Positions 7,846 through 17,900 of a DNA stretch of 32,605 nt are shown piece by piece. The notes under the pieces were generated by a model that saw only the letters and a list, made by a program, of their open reading frames with translations, was not told where the DNA came from and made no database searches. The translations under genes and the position numbers were made by a program. This stretch comes from Planctomycetota bacterium (GTDB lineage: Bacteria > Planctomycetota > Planctomycetia > Gemmatales > Gemmataceae): positions 1 through 32,605 of the forward strand of contig JAJPHU010000083.1 of the NCBI GenBank assembly GCA_021325115.1, read 5' to 3'. The stretch's first letter is position 1, and each line of letters opens with the position of its first letter.

Positions 7846-9738
7846 CTAACTGATCCAACGGCGCTGATACAAATACCACTCCAGTCCAGCTAGCAGCCAC
7901 GCAGCCACCAGCAAGTAAAACCAGATCGGCCGGCCAGCAAACCCCATCGCCCGCGCCGGCTCTTCGCCCAATGAAGGCAATGCTTCCGGCGGCCGCAGAT
8001 CGCTTTCTTCACGGTTGGCCAAGTTACAGGCAATCTCCTGGACCGGGTCGGCGCCGGGTGCAGCAACCACAATGCTCCATACTCCGCATTGATCCAATGG
8101 TCCAATCGTTGTCCGTGCCACGCCAGGCGGCAGCTTGCGTATTTGGCCGTCCGGTCCATGCAGCAGGTATTGGCGCGCCGATGGTTGCGGCAGCATCACT
8201 TCTGTAATCGAACCTGCTGCCAACGCCTCTCGTAGCTCCCCCCGACCGCCCGCGAACCAAGCCAACGTATTGGTGACGAGGATCGGGAATGCGGTGCGCA
8301 ATGGCAGATCGCCTTTGTCCAGATTGACTGTCAGGATCAACACCTTTCCTTCCGGCCGGTCCAGGGCGACGAGAAGCGGTTCGCCTGTCAAAGCAGCGGC
8401 AAGGACGTGTGGCTTGCCGGCCGCTGGTGTAAACGTCAATTGGCGTGCCTCTGGCATCAGCACATTGTCGAGCCGGATGTGAGCCATCAATGGCGAATCG
8501 TGGTCTTGCTTCGTCACCAGCGGATTTTGCACTTTGTCGCCTACCTGCCACAGATCGCAACCGTTGTCCGGATCGATCACCAAGGCAGGGCCAGGCGGCA
8601 GTGGGTTGGGCACCTGATGATGGTAAACCGTGATAGTGTCCTTCCCTTTGTCTCCTCCGTTCCGGGGGGGAGAGGAAGGAGCCGGCGGTTTGCGGACCAC
8701 GCTCAATTGAACCAGAGCATGTGCCTCCAGCACTTTTTCGAGAAACAGGTCGCCGGTTGCGCTGACCAATAGGACCGGCTGATATTCGCGGTGCGGCAGC
8801 AGAGCAACGGCCCGGTTATCCGCAACCAATGCATCATCTCGATTGATGCGAGCGGTCAGCAAGCCGCCGCTGGCAGAGGTTTTTTCCAGAACTTTGCTCC
8901 ACTTTTCATTGGCGGCCAATTTGAGCGGCACCACTTCAATGACATCGCCATTCAGGTCGATCTCGAAGCGGCACTCCACTTGTTCGTCCGAATAATTGAC
9001 GACTTCGGTAAGGATTTCATAGCCGATGGGATCAAGCAGACTGCGGCGTGCCTGGAAGGCAGTGATGCCGACGTTGCCCGTGCGCCGGCCGACGCCGACA
9101 ATCTGCACGTGGTCCATCTTGGTGATCTCCGCGAAGTCTTTGGCGCAGCCGTCGGTAAGGACAATGACTTGAACGTGTTTTGGTTCACCTTTGTCGTCGT
9201 TGACGAGCCGTCCGGCCAAGGCGACGGATTCGGCCAGCCGGGTCGGTCCATCGCTGGCAGGCACAGCGGTCAGGTGTTCGTGCAGGGTCCGTTGATGGCC
9301 GGTCAAGCCGCAGATCACTTGTGGCTGTGTGCCAGCAGCGATGATGGCCATGTCATCGCGGGCGCGCAACCCGTCGATGATGCGCTGCCCCAGTTCCTTC
9401 GCACGCGCCAGGCGGCTCGGTTCGACGTCGGTGGCATTCATGCTGGCGGAATTGTCGATCACCAGCACGACACGCCGCGCTGCATCAATCTCCCACGAAA
9501 AAAACGGCTGGGTCAACGCCCCGACCAAGAGGGCCAGAAAAGTTAATTGAATCAAAAGAGAGAGGAGATGACGCAGACGTTGCCACAGGGAGCGTGGCTT
9601 TTTCTCCTCGAAAATCTGTCGCCAAAAGAGGATGGTGGAGACCGGCACACGGCGCAGACGGATCTTCAGAATGTAGAAGATCACAATCGGGATAGCGAGG
9701 CTCGCCCAGATCAATCCCATCGGATTGGCAAAGTTCAT
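7846..9738 (-). CDS. BatA-type VWA membrane protein
   Basis: The 630-aa protein opens with the BatA N-terminal signature: a membrane helix at about 6-24, the R-RRVPVSTILFW segment, and a second helix at about 58-78. The VWA domain follows with MIDAS residues DNSAS (95-99), T166 and LTDG (194-197). A beta-rich middle part and a C-terminal transmembrane helix (605-623) complete the protein, so the VWA domain should face the periplasm. It lies between the DUF58 and double-VWA genes with 12-base spacing on each side, as in MoxR/Bat operons. Residues 353-367 (APSSPPRNGGDKGKD) are encoded by a palindromic sequence that looks like an inserted REP element in a loop; the frame is kept. Confidence 0.88.
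   Translation of the reverse strand: MNFANPMGLIWASLAIPIVIFYILKIRLRRVPVSTILFWRQIFEEKKPRSLWQRLRHLLSLLIQLTFLALLVGALTQPFFSWEIDAARRVVLVIDNSASMNATDVEPSRLARAKELGQRIIDGLRARDDMAIIAAGTQPQVICGLTGHQRTLHEHLTAVPASDGPTRLAESVALAGRLVNDDKGEPKHVQVIVLTDGCAKDFAEITKMDHVQIVGVGRRTGNVGITAFQARRSLLDPIGYEILTEVVNYSDEQVECRFEIDLNGDVIEVVPLKLAANEKWSKVLEKTSASGGLLTARINRDDALVADNRAVALLPHREYQPVLLVSATGDLFLEKVLEAHALVQLSVVRKPPAPSSPPRNGGDKGKDTITVYHHQVPNPLPPGPALVIDPDNGCDLWQVGDKVQNPLVTKQDHDSPLMAHIRLDNVLMPEARQLTFTPAAGKPHVLAAALTGEPLLVALDRPEGKVLILTVNLDKGDLPLRTAFPILVTNTLAWFAGGRGELREALAAGSITEVMLPQPSARQYLLHGPDGQIRKLPPGVARTTIGPLDQCGVWSIVVAAPGADPVQEIACNLANREESDLRPPEALPSLGEEPARAMGFAGRPIWFYLLVAAWLLAGLEWYLYQRRWIS
8639..8680. repeat. In-frame palindromic element inside the BatA-type gene
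   Basis: TCCTTCC (8639-8645) and GGAAGGA (8674-8680) form the outer arms, with CTCC/GGGGGGGAG pairing possible inside. On the coding strand it contains TCTCCCCC and a purine-rich second half, like the TPR and WD40 gene elements near 21550 and 25220. It encodes residues about 353-367 of the VWA protein, a Pro/Gly/Lys-rich segment in a region otherwise made of hydrophobic strands. Insertion is inferred; an ortholog lacking it would prove it. Confidence 0.5.
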
Positions 9739-9750
9739 GGGAGCAATTCC

Positions 9751-10632
9751 TCAACGTACCGCGCCGGCGGCGCGCATCATCTTCAGGATTAACTCATCAA
9801 AGGGTATCTCCGTTGATGTCCGCGTGCAGCCGATGCCGTACTGATTGCCGTACCGCTGCACGGACTGCTCAAACGCTTCGAATAATTTACGATATTGGCG
9901 AAGGTTTTTCTCCGTTATAGTCACTTTGCGTCCTTGCATCGTCTCGATGTCGTACAGCTCCAGGTCGCCGAGCATGTTGGTGGGATCGGCCTCACGGCGG
10001 TCGTAGATCTGAACGATGTGCGGCTCATAGCGATGATGTCGCAGCAAGTCCAGGCCGCGCTCGAAGCCGCCTGGATCGTACAGGTCGCTAACGACGATGG
10101 CCAAACCGCGCCGCTGATTGCGGTGGACGAAACCGCCGGCCACGCGCGCCAGGTTCGTATCGGCGCCCTGTGGCTGAAGATTTTCCAGAAAGCTCAACAG
10201 CGCCAAGATGCGCCCTTTGCCGCGCGTCAGTGGAAAGTCGGCAATAATATCCTCGGCAAAGGCGACGACGGCGATGCGATCGAGATCAGCCAGGGCAATG
10301 TACGCCAGCGCTGCCGTTACCTGCCGGGCGAAGTTGAATTTACATGGCACGCCGAAATTCATGCTGCGGGAACAATCCAGCAACAGGTAGACGTGCAGAT
10401 CTTCTTCTTCCTGAAAGCGTTTGAGTAACAGTTCATCGTGGCGTGCGTAGAGGTTCCAGTCGAGATAGCGGAAATCGTCGCCGGGCGTGTAGTCGCGGTG
10501 GTCGGCGAACTCGATGCCGCCGCCCAGCTGCATGGTCCGCCGCTGGGCTAACAGCGTACCGCGAAAGAGCCGCTTGGACACCAGCGATAGATATTCGAGT
10601 TTTTTCAGAAAATCGGAGTCGAATAGGGGCAT
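9751..10632 (-). CDS. DUF58 domain protein (VWA-like, MoxR partner)
   Basis: The 293-aa protein has the DUF58 signature at residues about 38-60 (GGGIEFADHRDYTPGDD, then FRYLDW) followed by a VWA-like core starting LLLDCSRSM with DxSxS at 86-90. The length is normal for the family and it has no obvious membrane segment, so it is probably cytoplasmic or peripheral. DUF58 proteins usually sit directly after a moxR gene and work with it; here moxR lies 69 bases upstream and the BatA-type gene 12 bases downstream. The start ATG at 10632 is chosen because the signature begins soon after it and AGGGTAG lies upstream. Confidence 0.9.
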   Translation of the reverse strand: MPLFDSDFLKKLEYLSLVSKRLFRGTLLAQRRTMQLGGGIEFADHRDYTPGDDFRYLDWNLYARHDELLLKRFQEEEDLHVYLLLDCSRSMNFGVPCKFNFARQVTAALAYIALADLDRIAVVAFAEDIIADFPLTRGKGRILALLSFLENLQPQGADTNLARVAGGFVHRNQRRGLAIVVSDLYDPGGFERGLDLLRHHRYEPHIVQIYDRREADPTNMLGDLELYDIETMQGRKVTITEKNLRQYRKLFEAFEQSVQRYGNQYGIGCTRTSTEIPFDELILKMMRAAGAVR

Positions 10633-10644
10633 AATATCTACCCT

Positions 10645-10700
10645 GGTTTTCGGTTTTCGGTTTTGGGAAAAAGAACAAGGGATTCTGAAAACCGAAAACC
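10645..10700. repeat. Perfect 14-bp inverted repeat between moxR and DUF58 genes
   Basis: GGTTTTCGGTTTTC at 10645-10658 pairs perfectly with its complement at 10687-10700, with a 28-base loop. The left arm runs on as a third GGTTTT unit, so it is also a GGTTTTC tandem repeat. It fills most of the 69 bases between the moxR stop and the DUF58 start. It could attenuate transcription or lower expression of downstream genes relative to moxR, or be a REP-like insertion. Confidence 0.7.
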
Positions 10701-10701
10701 G

Positions 10702-11709
10702 TCATGCGACCAGCGCTGGTTCTTGCACAGTTTCAATCACATTGGCAACCACTTCATCGGGCTGAATGTTCTCGGCTTGTCCCTCGAAGTTGAGGATGAG
10801 GCGATGACGCAAGGCAGCCGGAGCGACGGCGCGGATGTCTTCCCGAGCGACGTGATAGCGGTTATCAAGGATGGCCCGTAGCTTGGCGGCCAGGATGATC
10901 GCCTGGGCGCCGCGCGGACTGCTGCCGTAGCGGACGTACTGCCGGGTCAGGGGCGCGGCCATTTCGTTTTCCGGATGCGTGGCCATCACGATGGCGATGC
11001 CGTAGCGGCGCACCTCGGCGGCGATGGGGATCTGGCGGACCAACTGCGACAAAGCAAGAATGCGTTGGCCATCAAAGATCGGCTCAACTCGCGGCTGGAC
11101 CGCCTCGGTGGTGCGGTCGAGAATCGTCTCAATTTCGGCAAAACGCGGATATTTGACCAGCAGCTTGAAAAAGAAGCGATCGAGCTGGGCTTCGGGTAGT
11201 GGATAAGTGCCCTCCATTTCCAGCGGGTTCTGCGTGGCCATGACGAAGAACGGCTCCGGCAGCGGATACGTCTGCCCGGCCACGGTGACATTATGTTCCT
11301 GCATGGCTTCCAACAGCGCCGATTGTGTTTTGGGTGTGGCCCGGTTGATCTCATCGGCCAAGACGATGTTGGCGAAAACCGGCCCGCGCTGAAACTCGAA
11401 ACGCCGGGCGCCTTCAGGCGTCTCCAGGACGATATTGGTGCCGATCAGATCGGCCGGCATCAAGTCCGGCGTGAACTGGATGCGCTGAAACTTCAGATGC
11501 AGCGCCTCGGCCAGAGTCCGCACCAACAGCGTTTTGCCCAGTCCCGGCACGCCTTCCAAAAGCACGTGCCCGCCAGCAATCAGGGCAGTTAGAGTCCCCT
11601 CGACAATGTCGTCTTGACCTACGATCACTTTGGCGATTTCTGCACGTAGCCGGCGAAAATCGGCCCGGAATTGATCGAGTTGCTCTCGGATCGTTTGGCT
11701 GTCGTTCAT
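10702..11709 (-). CDS. MoxR-family AAA+ ATPase
   Basis: The 335-aa protein carries Walker A GVPGLGKT (53-60), Walker B IVLADE with D119/E120, the family motif NRATPKTQSALLEAMQE, sensor 1 ATQNP (158-162) and a sensor-2 SPRG (264-267). Length and motif order are standard for MoxR/RavA-type ATPases, which act as chaperone-like remodellers and metal-insertion factors, often on VWA proteins. It is the first gene of the minus-strand cluster that continues with DUF58 and two VWA membrane proteins. A GAGAGG lies about nine bases before ATG 11709. It is divergent from the giant TPR gene across 273 bases. Confidence 0.95.
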   Translation of the reverse strand: MNDSQTIREQLDQFRADFRRLRAEIAKVIVGQDDIVEGTLTALIAGGHVLLEGVPGLGKTLLVRTLAEALHLKFQRIQFTPDLMPADLIGTNIVLETPEGARRFEFQRGPVFANIVLADEINRATPKTQSALLEAMQEHNVTVAGQTYPLPEPFFVMATQNPLEMEGTYPLPEAQLDRFFFKLLVKYPRFAEIETILDRTTEAVQPRVEPIFDGQRILALSQLVRQIPIAAEVRRYGIAIVMATHPENEMAAPLTRQYVRYGSSPRGAQAIILAAKLRAILDNRYHVAREDIRAVAPAALRHRLILNFEGQAENIQPDEVVANVIETVQEPALVA

Positions 11710-11816
11710 GTGGTCGTACCTCTCGGCATCGCCGTAGAGCAGATTGGCGGCATATCCTACGGCCCCGGCCGTCCGGGAGGAAAAACGAATGCAAAAAGGT
11801 GAATTCTAAAATAGAA

Positions 11817-11848
11817 GACAACTTGTCTCTTGTCAAACAAAAGGACAA
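11817..11848. promoter_or_regulatory. Cluster of TTGTC/GACAA half-sites in divergent promoter region
   Basis: Four copies of a five-base half-site occur in 32 bases: GACAA (11817-11821), TTGTC (11823-11827), TTGTC (11830-11834) and GACAA (11844-11848); the first two form an 11-bp palindrome. The site is the most AT-rich part of the 273-base region between divergent moxR and the TPR gene. A weak sigma-70-like pair TTGTCT (11823) and CAAAAT (17 bases further) overlaps it, reading towards the TPR gene. It is a plausible operator, but no regulator can be named. Confidence 0.3.
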
Positions 11849-11874
11849 AATAGTTGTTCAGTTCCATAGGTCAC

Positions 11875-11937
11875 CGGTTAGGGGCGTTTCTGTGAAGCGT
11901 CACTGTAGAAGACGCTTCGGCGAGGCGTCGCTAACCG
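11875..11937. repeat. Nested inverted repeat upstream of the TPR gene
   Basis: CGGTTAG (11875-11881) pairs with CTAACCG (11931-11937), and inside it GAAGCGTC (11894-11901) pairs with GACGCTTC (11911-11918). The stem would lie in the probable 5' leader of the TPR gene, 45 bases before its ATG. It may be another REP-like element or a leader structure affecting translation. Confidence 0.55.
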
Positions 11938-11982
11938 ATAAACAGTCGCCCGAGCAAATCCACCTCCTGAGGGAACCGCATC

Positions 11983-14900
11983 ATGGCATGGCACGTCAAG
12001 GCAGTATTGGCTCTCGTAGTCCTGTTGGCAAGTTGGATGGGACAAACCGGAAGTATAAGCGACGGCATGTTCACCGTCGCTTACGCTTCCGGCTCATCCG
12101 GGACACCGGAAGAACAGCGTGAAGAGCAGATCATCAAACGTTTCCTTGACGTGCTGGAGAAAAACCCACGGCGCGGCACGGCCCTGGATCGCATCTACGG
12201 CTACCACGTCGAGCGCGGCAGTCTCGATCAACTCATCCGCACCTACCGCCAGCGCGCTCAGAAGGACAAGACAGATGGCACTGCATCGATGATCGTTGGT
12301 CTTCTGGAATCGCAGCGCGGCAAAGATGCCGAAGCCGTCGCTGCATTTCGCCAAGCGGAGAAACGTCTGCCTCAGAACCCCCTGGCGTCGTACTATCTCG
12401 GCCAAGCGCTGGTAATGGTCGGCCAACCAGACGCGGCTGCCGAGGCATTCGAGCGTGCCATCGCCCGCAAACCGGGCCGCACCGACTTGCTCGACATCTT
12501 TCAGGCATTGGGGCGAGTATACCAGCGGGCGCAGCGGAGCGATAAGGCCCTGGCCGTCTGGACGCGGCTAGAACAACTTTTCCCCGATGATCGCCGCGTG
12601 CAAGAGCAGATTGCCTCGACGCTGGCCGAGGAAGGCCAGTACGATCAGGCACTGCCGCGTTACGAAAAACTGGCGCGCGAAGCACGCGATCCTTATCAAA
12701 AAGCCACTTTTCGTATGGAGGCTGCCGAGCTGAAAGTGCGTCTCAAGCAGACAGCCAAGGCGCTGGCTGACTTCGAGGCGCTCTTGGGCGAGTTGAACCC
12801 CGATAGCTGGCTGCACCGCGAAGTCCGCCGCAAGATTGAGGACGTGTTCTTGCGCAACGACGATCAGGCCGGGTTGGCGAAATACTACCAGAGCTGGGTG
12901 GAAAAGCATCCAAGCGACATCGATGCCATCGCCCGGCTGGCCCGCGCTTTGTCCGCTCAGGGGCGCATGCCCGAAGCGCGGTCGTGGCTGGAGAAAGGTA
13001 TCGCCAAGGCTCCCTCGCGGCGGCCGCTGCGTCAGGCGCTCATCGAGCAACTGATATTCGAGCAAAAGTATGGTGAAGCAGCAACGCAGTATGAGGCCAT
13101 GGACAAAGCCGACCCGAATAATCCTGATACCCTGCGTGAATGGGGCAAAGTACTGCTGCGCGATAAGGCACGCCCCGAAGCCGAGCGCAAACAGGCAGCC
13201 TACAACGTGTGGAAACGGCTGCTGGACAAACGGCCCAAAGATCCCGTAATCACGGCTCAAGTCGCTGATCTGCTGCGCGGCGCTGGCATGAGCGAAGAGG
13301 CGATCGCCCTGTATAAGCGGGCTATCGAGTTGGCCCCGCAGTCGCCGCAGTATCGCGAGTATCTCGGCGAATACTACCACAGTTTAAAACGTTCTTCGGA
13401 AGCCCTGGCGACGTGGCGCCCCATGGCCGAAGGAGCCAATCGCAATGCCAAGAACCTGGCCCGTCTGGGCGAAGTGTTCAACGGCTTTGGCTATCGCAAG
13501 GAAGCAGTGGCTGCCTTCGCCGAGGCGGTAGGACTGGACAAAGACGATTTCAACCTGCGGCTGCGCTATGCCGAATTGCTGGAACTGGATGAACGTCACG
13601 ACGACGCTCTGGCCCAGATCGATACCGCCGAAAAGCTGGCCAGCAACGCCGACGAGGCCGAAGCTGCCCTGCAAGCACGGATCAAGATTTATCAATCCAC
13701 GGATACGCTTACTAAACATACCGATAAACTCCGGGAAGAACTTGATGCCGGCAAAGACGCCACGGCGGAGCGCTGGCATCGGCTGGCCCGCTATTACGAA
13801 GCTAACCGGCAAATGGCCGAAGCGACGGCGGCCATCGGCCAAGCGATAAAACGGGACGGCAAATCGATCCCTATTCTGGCCTCGGCGGCGCGCATCCATG
13901 AGAGCGGCGGCAATCTGCTGTTGGCTGCCGATATCAATCGCCAATTGGCCGCCCTTGATCGCCGTTTTCGCACCGAGTATCTGACGACCGTGGCCAAGCT
14001 GGAGGTGCGTCTGGGCCGCCGGGCCGAGGCACTGCAAGCCGGCCGCGATCTCTTGGCCGCCGCTCCCGGCAATCCCGATCATTACAAATTCTTCGCCGAG
14101 CTGTGCTTCGAGTTGGGCGAGAGCACCGAAGGGCTGGAATCCCTGCGCCGCTCGGTGCGGGCCAATCCTTCCGATCCGCAAGGCCTCTTGACGTTGGCCA
14201 ACGCCTTGGCCGAGCTCCCCAACACCGGCGAGGCCATCGAACTGTTCTGGCGTGCTTTCGACAAAACGGATGATTTGGATGGCAAATTGCCGATTATCGC
14301 ACGACTGACCGAGTTGTATCTGCAAAATAATCAGTTCGATCGCTTGCTGGAGCGACTGGAGCGCGAACGACGTGAGGCGGACAAACAGCGGGAGATGACG
14401 CTTTGCCTGGCCCAGGCGTATCAGACGGCCGGCGATCTGGGCACGGCCCGACAGCAGCTGGAGCGTCTGCTCACCGAGAATTCACGAGACACGCAGTTGC
14501 TCCAGCAGTTGTCGAAGCTGGCCGAAAATGAGGGCGATACCGCAGGTGCCTTAAAATATCAGCGCCAATGGGCACAGGCGGCGCCAAACAGTCACGAGGC
14601 CCAACTGGGGCTGGCGCAACTCCTGGTCAAGGCCGGCGAGTCCGAGGAAGCAGCGGCGATCTGGGTCAAGCTGGTCGCCGACGAACCGCAGCCGCACCGC
14701 AATTTGCAAGCCATCGATTCACTCTTGGCTCATGGCAAGGCCGATACTGTGTTGGCTATCACGCGGCGGCTCTTGGCCCAAAATCCAGCTAATTGGGAGG
14801 TGCTTTATCGGGAAGGCGTCGCCTTGGCCGAGTTGCATCGTCAGGATGAGGCTGCCCAACGTTTTCAGACGCTTCTCGATCTGCATCTGTCGGATGATGA

Positions 14901-17900
14901 AGAAGGCGCCGTTCAGAAGGCGCTCAAGAAACAAAAGCCGGGCCGGGCCGCAGGACGAGCGATCAGTCAGATTTCCAATCCGTTCTATGAGGTGCCGTTG
15001 TTGCAGCGCACCGGGAATGTGTGGCAGATCCGGGCCTTCACCGGCCTGGACCCACGCTACGGTTACTACGTCGCTTCCCAACAACACATATGGACGCCGA
15101 ACGATTACGGTCAGGCCCGTATGGCCGCGCTGGCCTGGCAGATGAGGTTCGCCCAGAAGAAGAACCGCAGTGCAGAATTCGTGAAGGCACGGCGCCCTTT
15201 GAGTGGAGGACGCAAATCCCCAGAGCGTGCGAAGACTCCGGGAGCTTACGCCTCCCGCTCGGGAGGATTGCGCGCCCTTTGGGATTGGTATTACCTGCAA
15301 TTGCTACGGCAGGACTTGCGCGAGACGTACCAGGCAGCTCGCGAATTGGCCCGCTCGCCGGACCCGGCTGCTCAGTGGGCCTATCTGCATTCGTTGTCGG
15401 GCCGCCTGGGTACCGAACGCAATCGGCCAGCATCCCGCACCAATGTGGATACCACGCCGCCGTTGCCTGCGGACGAAATCGAGCGCGTCCTCGCCAGCTT
15501 TCAGCTTTTGCGCAAAGAGAAGCCGCAATGGCTGACCACGGATGTGCTAACGAACGTCCTCGCCGAACTGAAACGTGCCAGGCGGACCAACGATGAAGAG
15601 CGTATCTATCGCGAAGCCGTGACGGCTGCTTCGCAGAACAGTCAGCCCGACCTCGTTCAACAGATACTCAACGTCGCTGCCGCTCGGGGCGACGTCGAAA
15701 CTGTCTTACAATTCTTTGAGCGTCTGGAAAAGCTGCAAGGTAATACTCCTCGCTGGAGAGGCATGTCTACCATCCGGCAAACGACCTACGCGCTGAGCGA
15801 AGCCATGCGCGCTCGTGCCGATGCCAAGGACCTCGCCGCCATTCCGCGGCTTTATGAAGCATATGTGGTGGCCAGCCGCCGGCAGCACCAAGCATCGGGA
15901 CGCCGTGCCTTCTCGCGGTCGCTGTCTGCGCCGCAGCAACACTATTATGCGATCTGGACAGGGCGCTATCGGCGCGGCGTCTCCATCGATTTCCCGCAAC
16001 CTAATGATTACCTCGACGAGGGCGCCATCGAACTGCTGCGCAACGCCTATGAGTTTTATAAGCGCGGTGACGTGCTGAGCGATTTGTTCGGCTATTTCCG
16101 CAAGAAATTGGACAGCACTCAGGGGGCTGACGCTCCCCGCTTCGAGGCCGACAAGATTTTACTGCATCTGACACTGGCCGCCCTGCACTGGTGGGAGCAC
16201 GAGCGCGAACAGGCGCTGAACGAAATGAATGCAGCCAGTCAGTTGGCACCCACAGATGTGGAGTTGCGTCTGGAATTGGCCCGGCTGCGCGAGAACAACA
16301 ACGAGCCGCACGAAGCACTGGCCATTCTGGAAAGCCTCACGCCGCAAGATCACACGACTATGCAGCGACGTGAGGCAGCCGCCCTGCGGTTGGCGGTGCG
16401 AACGGGCAACGTCGAACGGGCGCGCCAAGCCGCCGATCGCTTGTTCGGACTCCGCCTCGATGCCGAGACGCAAGTGCAATTGGCCGCTCAGATGCACCAA
16501 CTCGGCATGCACGATGCTGCCGAGAAAGTAATGGCTCGCGCCCAGCGCCAGGCCGGCCAACGCACCGCCGCCCTCATCAGTCTGATGCACCAGTATCAGA
16601 ACCAAAATCAGGTTGAGATGGCCGTGCAGATCGCTCGCCGCTTGCTGCGCAAAGGTCCATCGATGACGTTCCGGCCTTACTACTACCAGCAGGAAAACGA
16701 GGGGCGGACCGAAGCGATTCAGGTGCTGGTGCGCACCGGCAAACTGCCGACGCTGATCGAACGCACCGAGGTCCAGCTCAAAAGCGCGCCGCGCTCGCTG
16801 GAACTGCACCAGACTCTCCTGGAGTATTACAAGGCAGCCGGTGATAAGAACAAAGTCAAGGACATCGCCCTGCGCATGTCGAAGATATGGCCCGATGATG
16901 CCAAGGTGCAGTATCAGATCGCCCAACAACTGCGTGAAATCGGCGAATGGGCCGCTGCTGCCGACCGCTACCGCGATTCCCTCCGTAAAGATCCTTCCCT
17001 GTTCGCTTATAACTATTGGGAGATCCAGCAAGTCTTCGATCAAGCCCACAAGACCGAAGAGCTGATCCAGCTGTTCGATGAGATCGACCTCAAGAGCTCC
17101 GGCAGCAATTGCTGGGTCTTTATGAACATGCTCGAGCCGCTGTTTAACGATGAGCGCACTCGCGCTCGGGGAATGAAATTCTTCCGCAAGATCTGGGATA
17201 CTTTCCCCCAGGAGCGGATCCAGCTTATGGGCTATCTGCATCACGATGCGATTTGGCAGCTGCCTGAAATCTACGATTATGCCCGCCAAGCCGTCATCCC
17301 CCGCAGCGACGAGCCGGTGGCCGACCCCTGGCGCAGCAGCGAGCAGGTTATCTTGTACAGCGGCAACGGTCGGGTCGAAGGATTCGTCACGCGCTTGCTA
17401 AAAGCGGCCCAACGTCAAAACCGCCTGCGTCTGTTGGGACAAGAAATCGAGCAGGTCTTGAGCAAGCGCCCCGAATGGAGCGATGGCAAGGCATTGTTAG
17501 CGATGATCAGTCTCAAGCGCGGGAAAGTAGCCGAGGCGCGGCGGCTGTGGCGGCAGCTGCTCGACGATAAACAAAACCCCATGCCGACCTGGTCGCGCGT
17601 CATCTTCGGTCAGGAGCTGCGCGATTATGAGTCCATGCATGACCTGGCCCTGGAGACCTTCGAGGGAGCAGCCGAAGAGATACAGAATGAGATGAGCATG
17701 GACTACCAATGGAACCCGATTCGTCAGCTCGTCGAGCTGTACCGCGAAACGGGACGCAAGGAGGAAGCGCGGACGCTGATGCTGAAATTGGCTCGCTCAC
17801 GCCATGATGAGTCTTATGATCCCGGTTACGCTGCCTACCGCCGCATCGAAAATACGACTGCGCTGGCCAACAGCTTCACCGAGATGGGCTATCCGATCGA

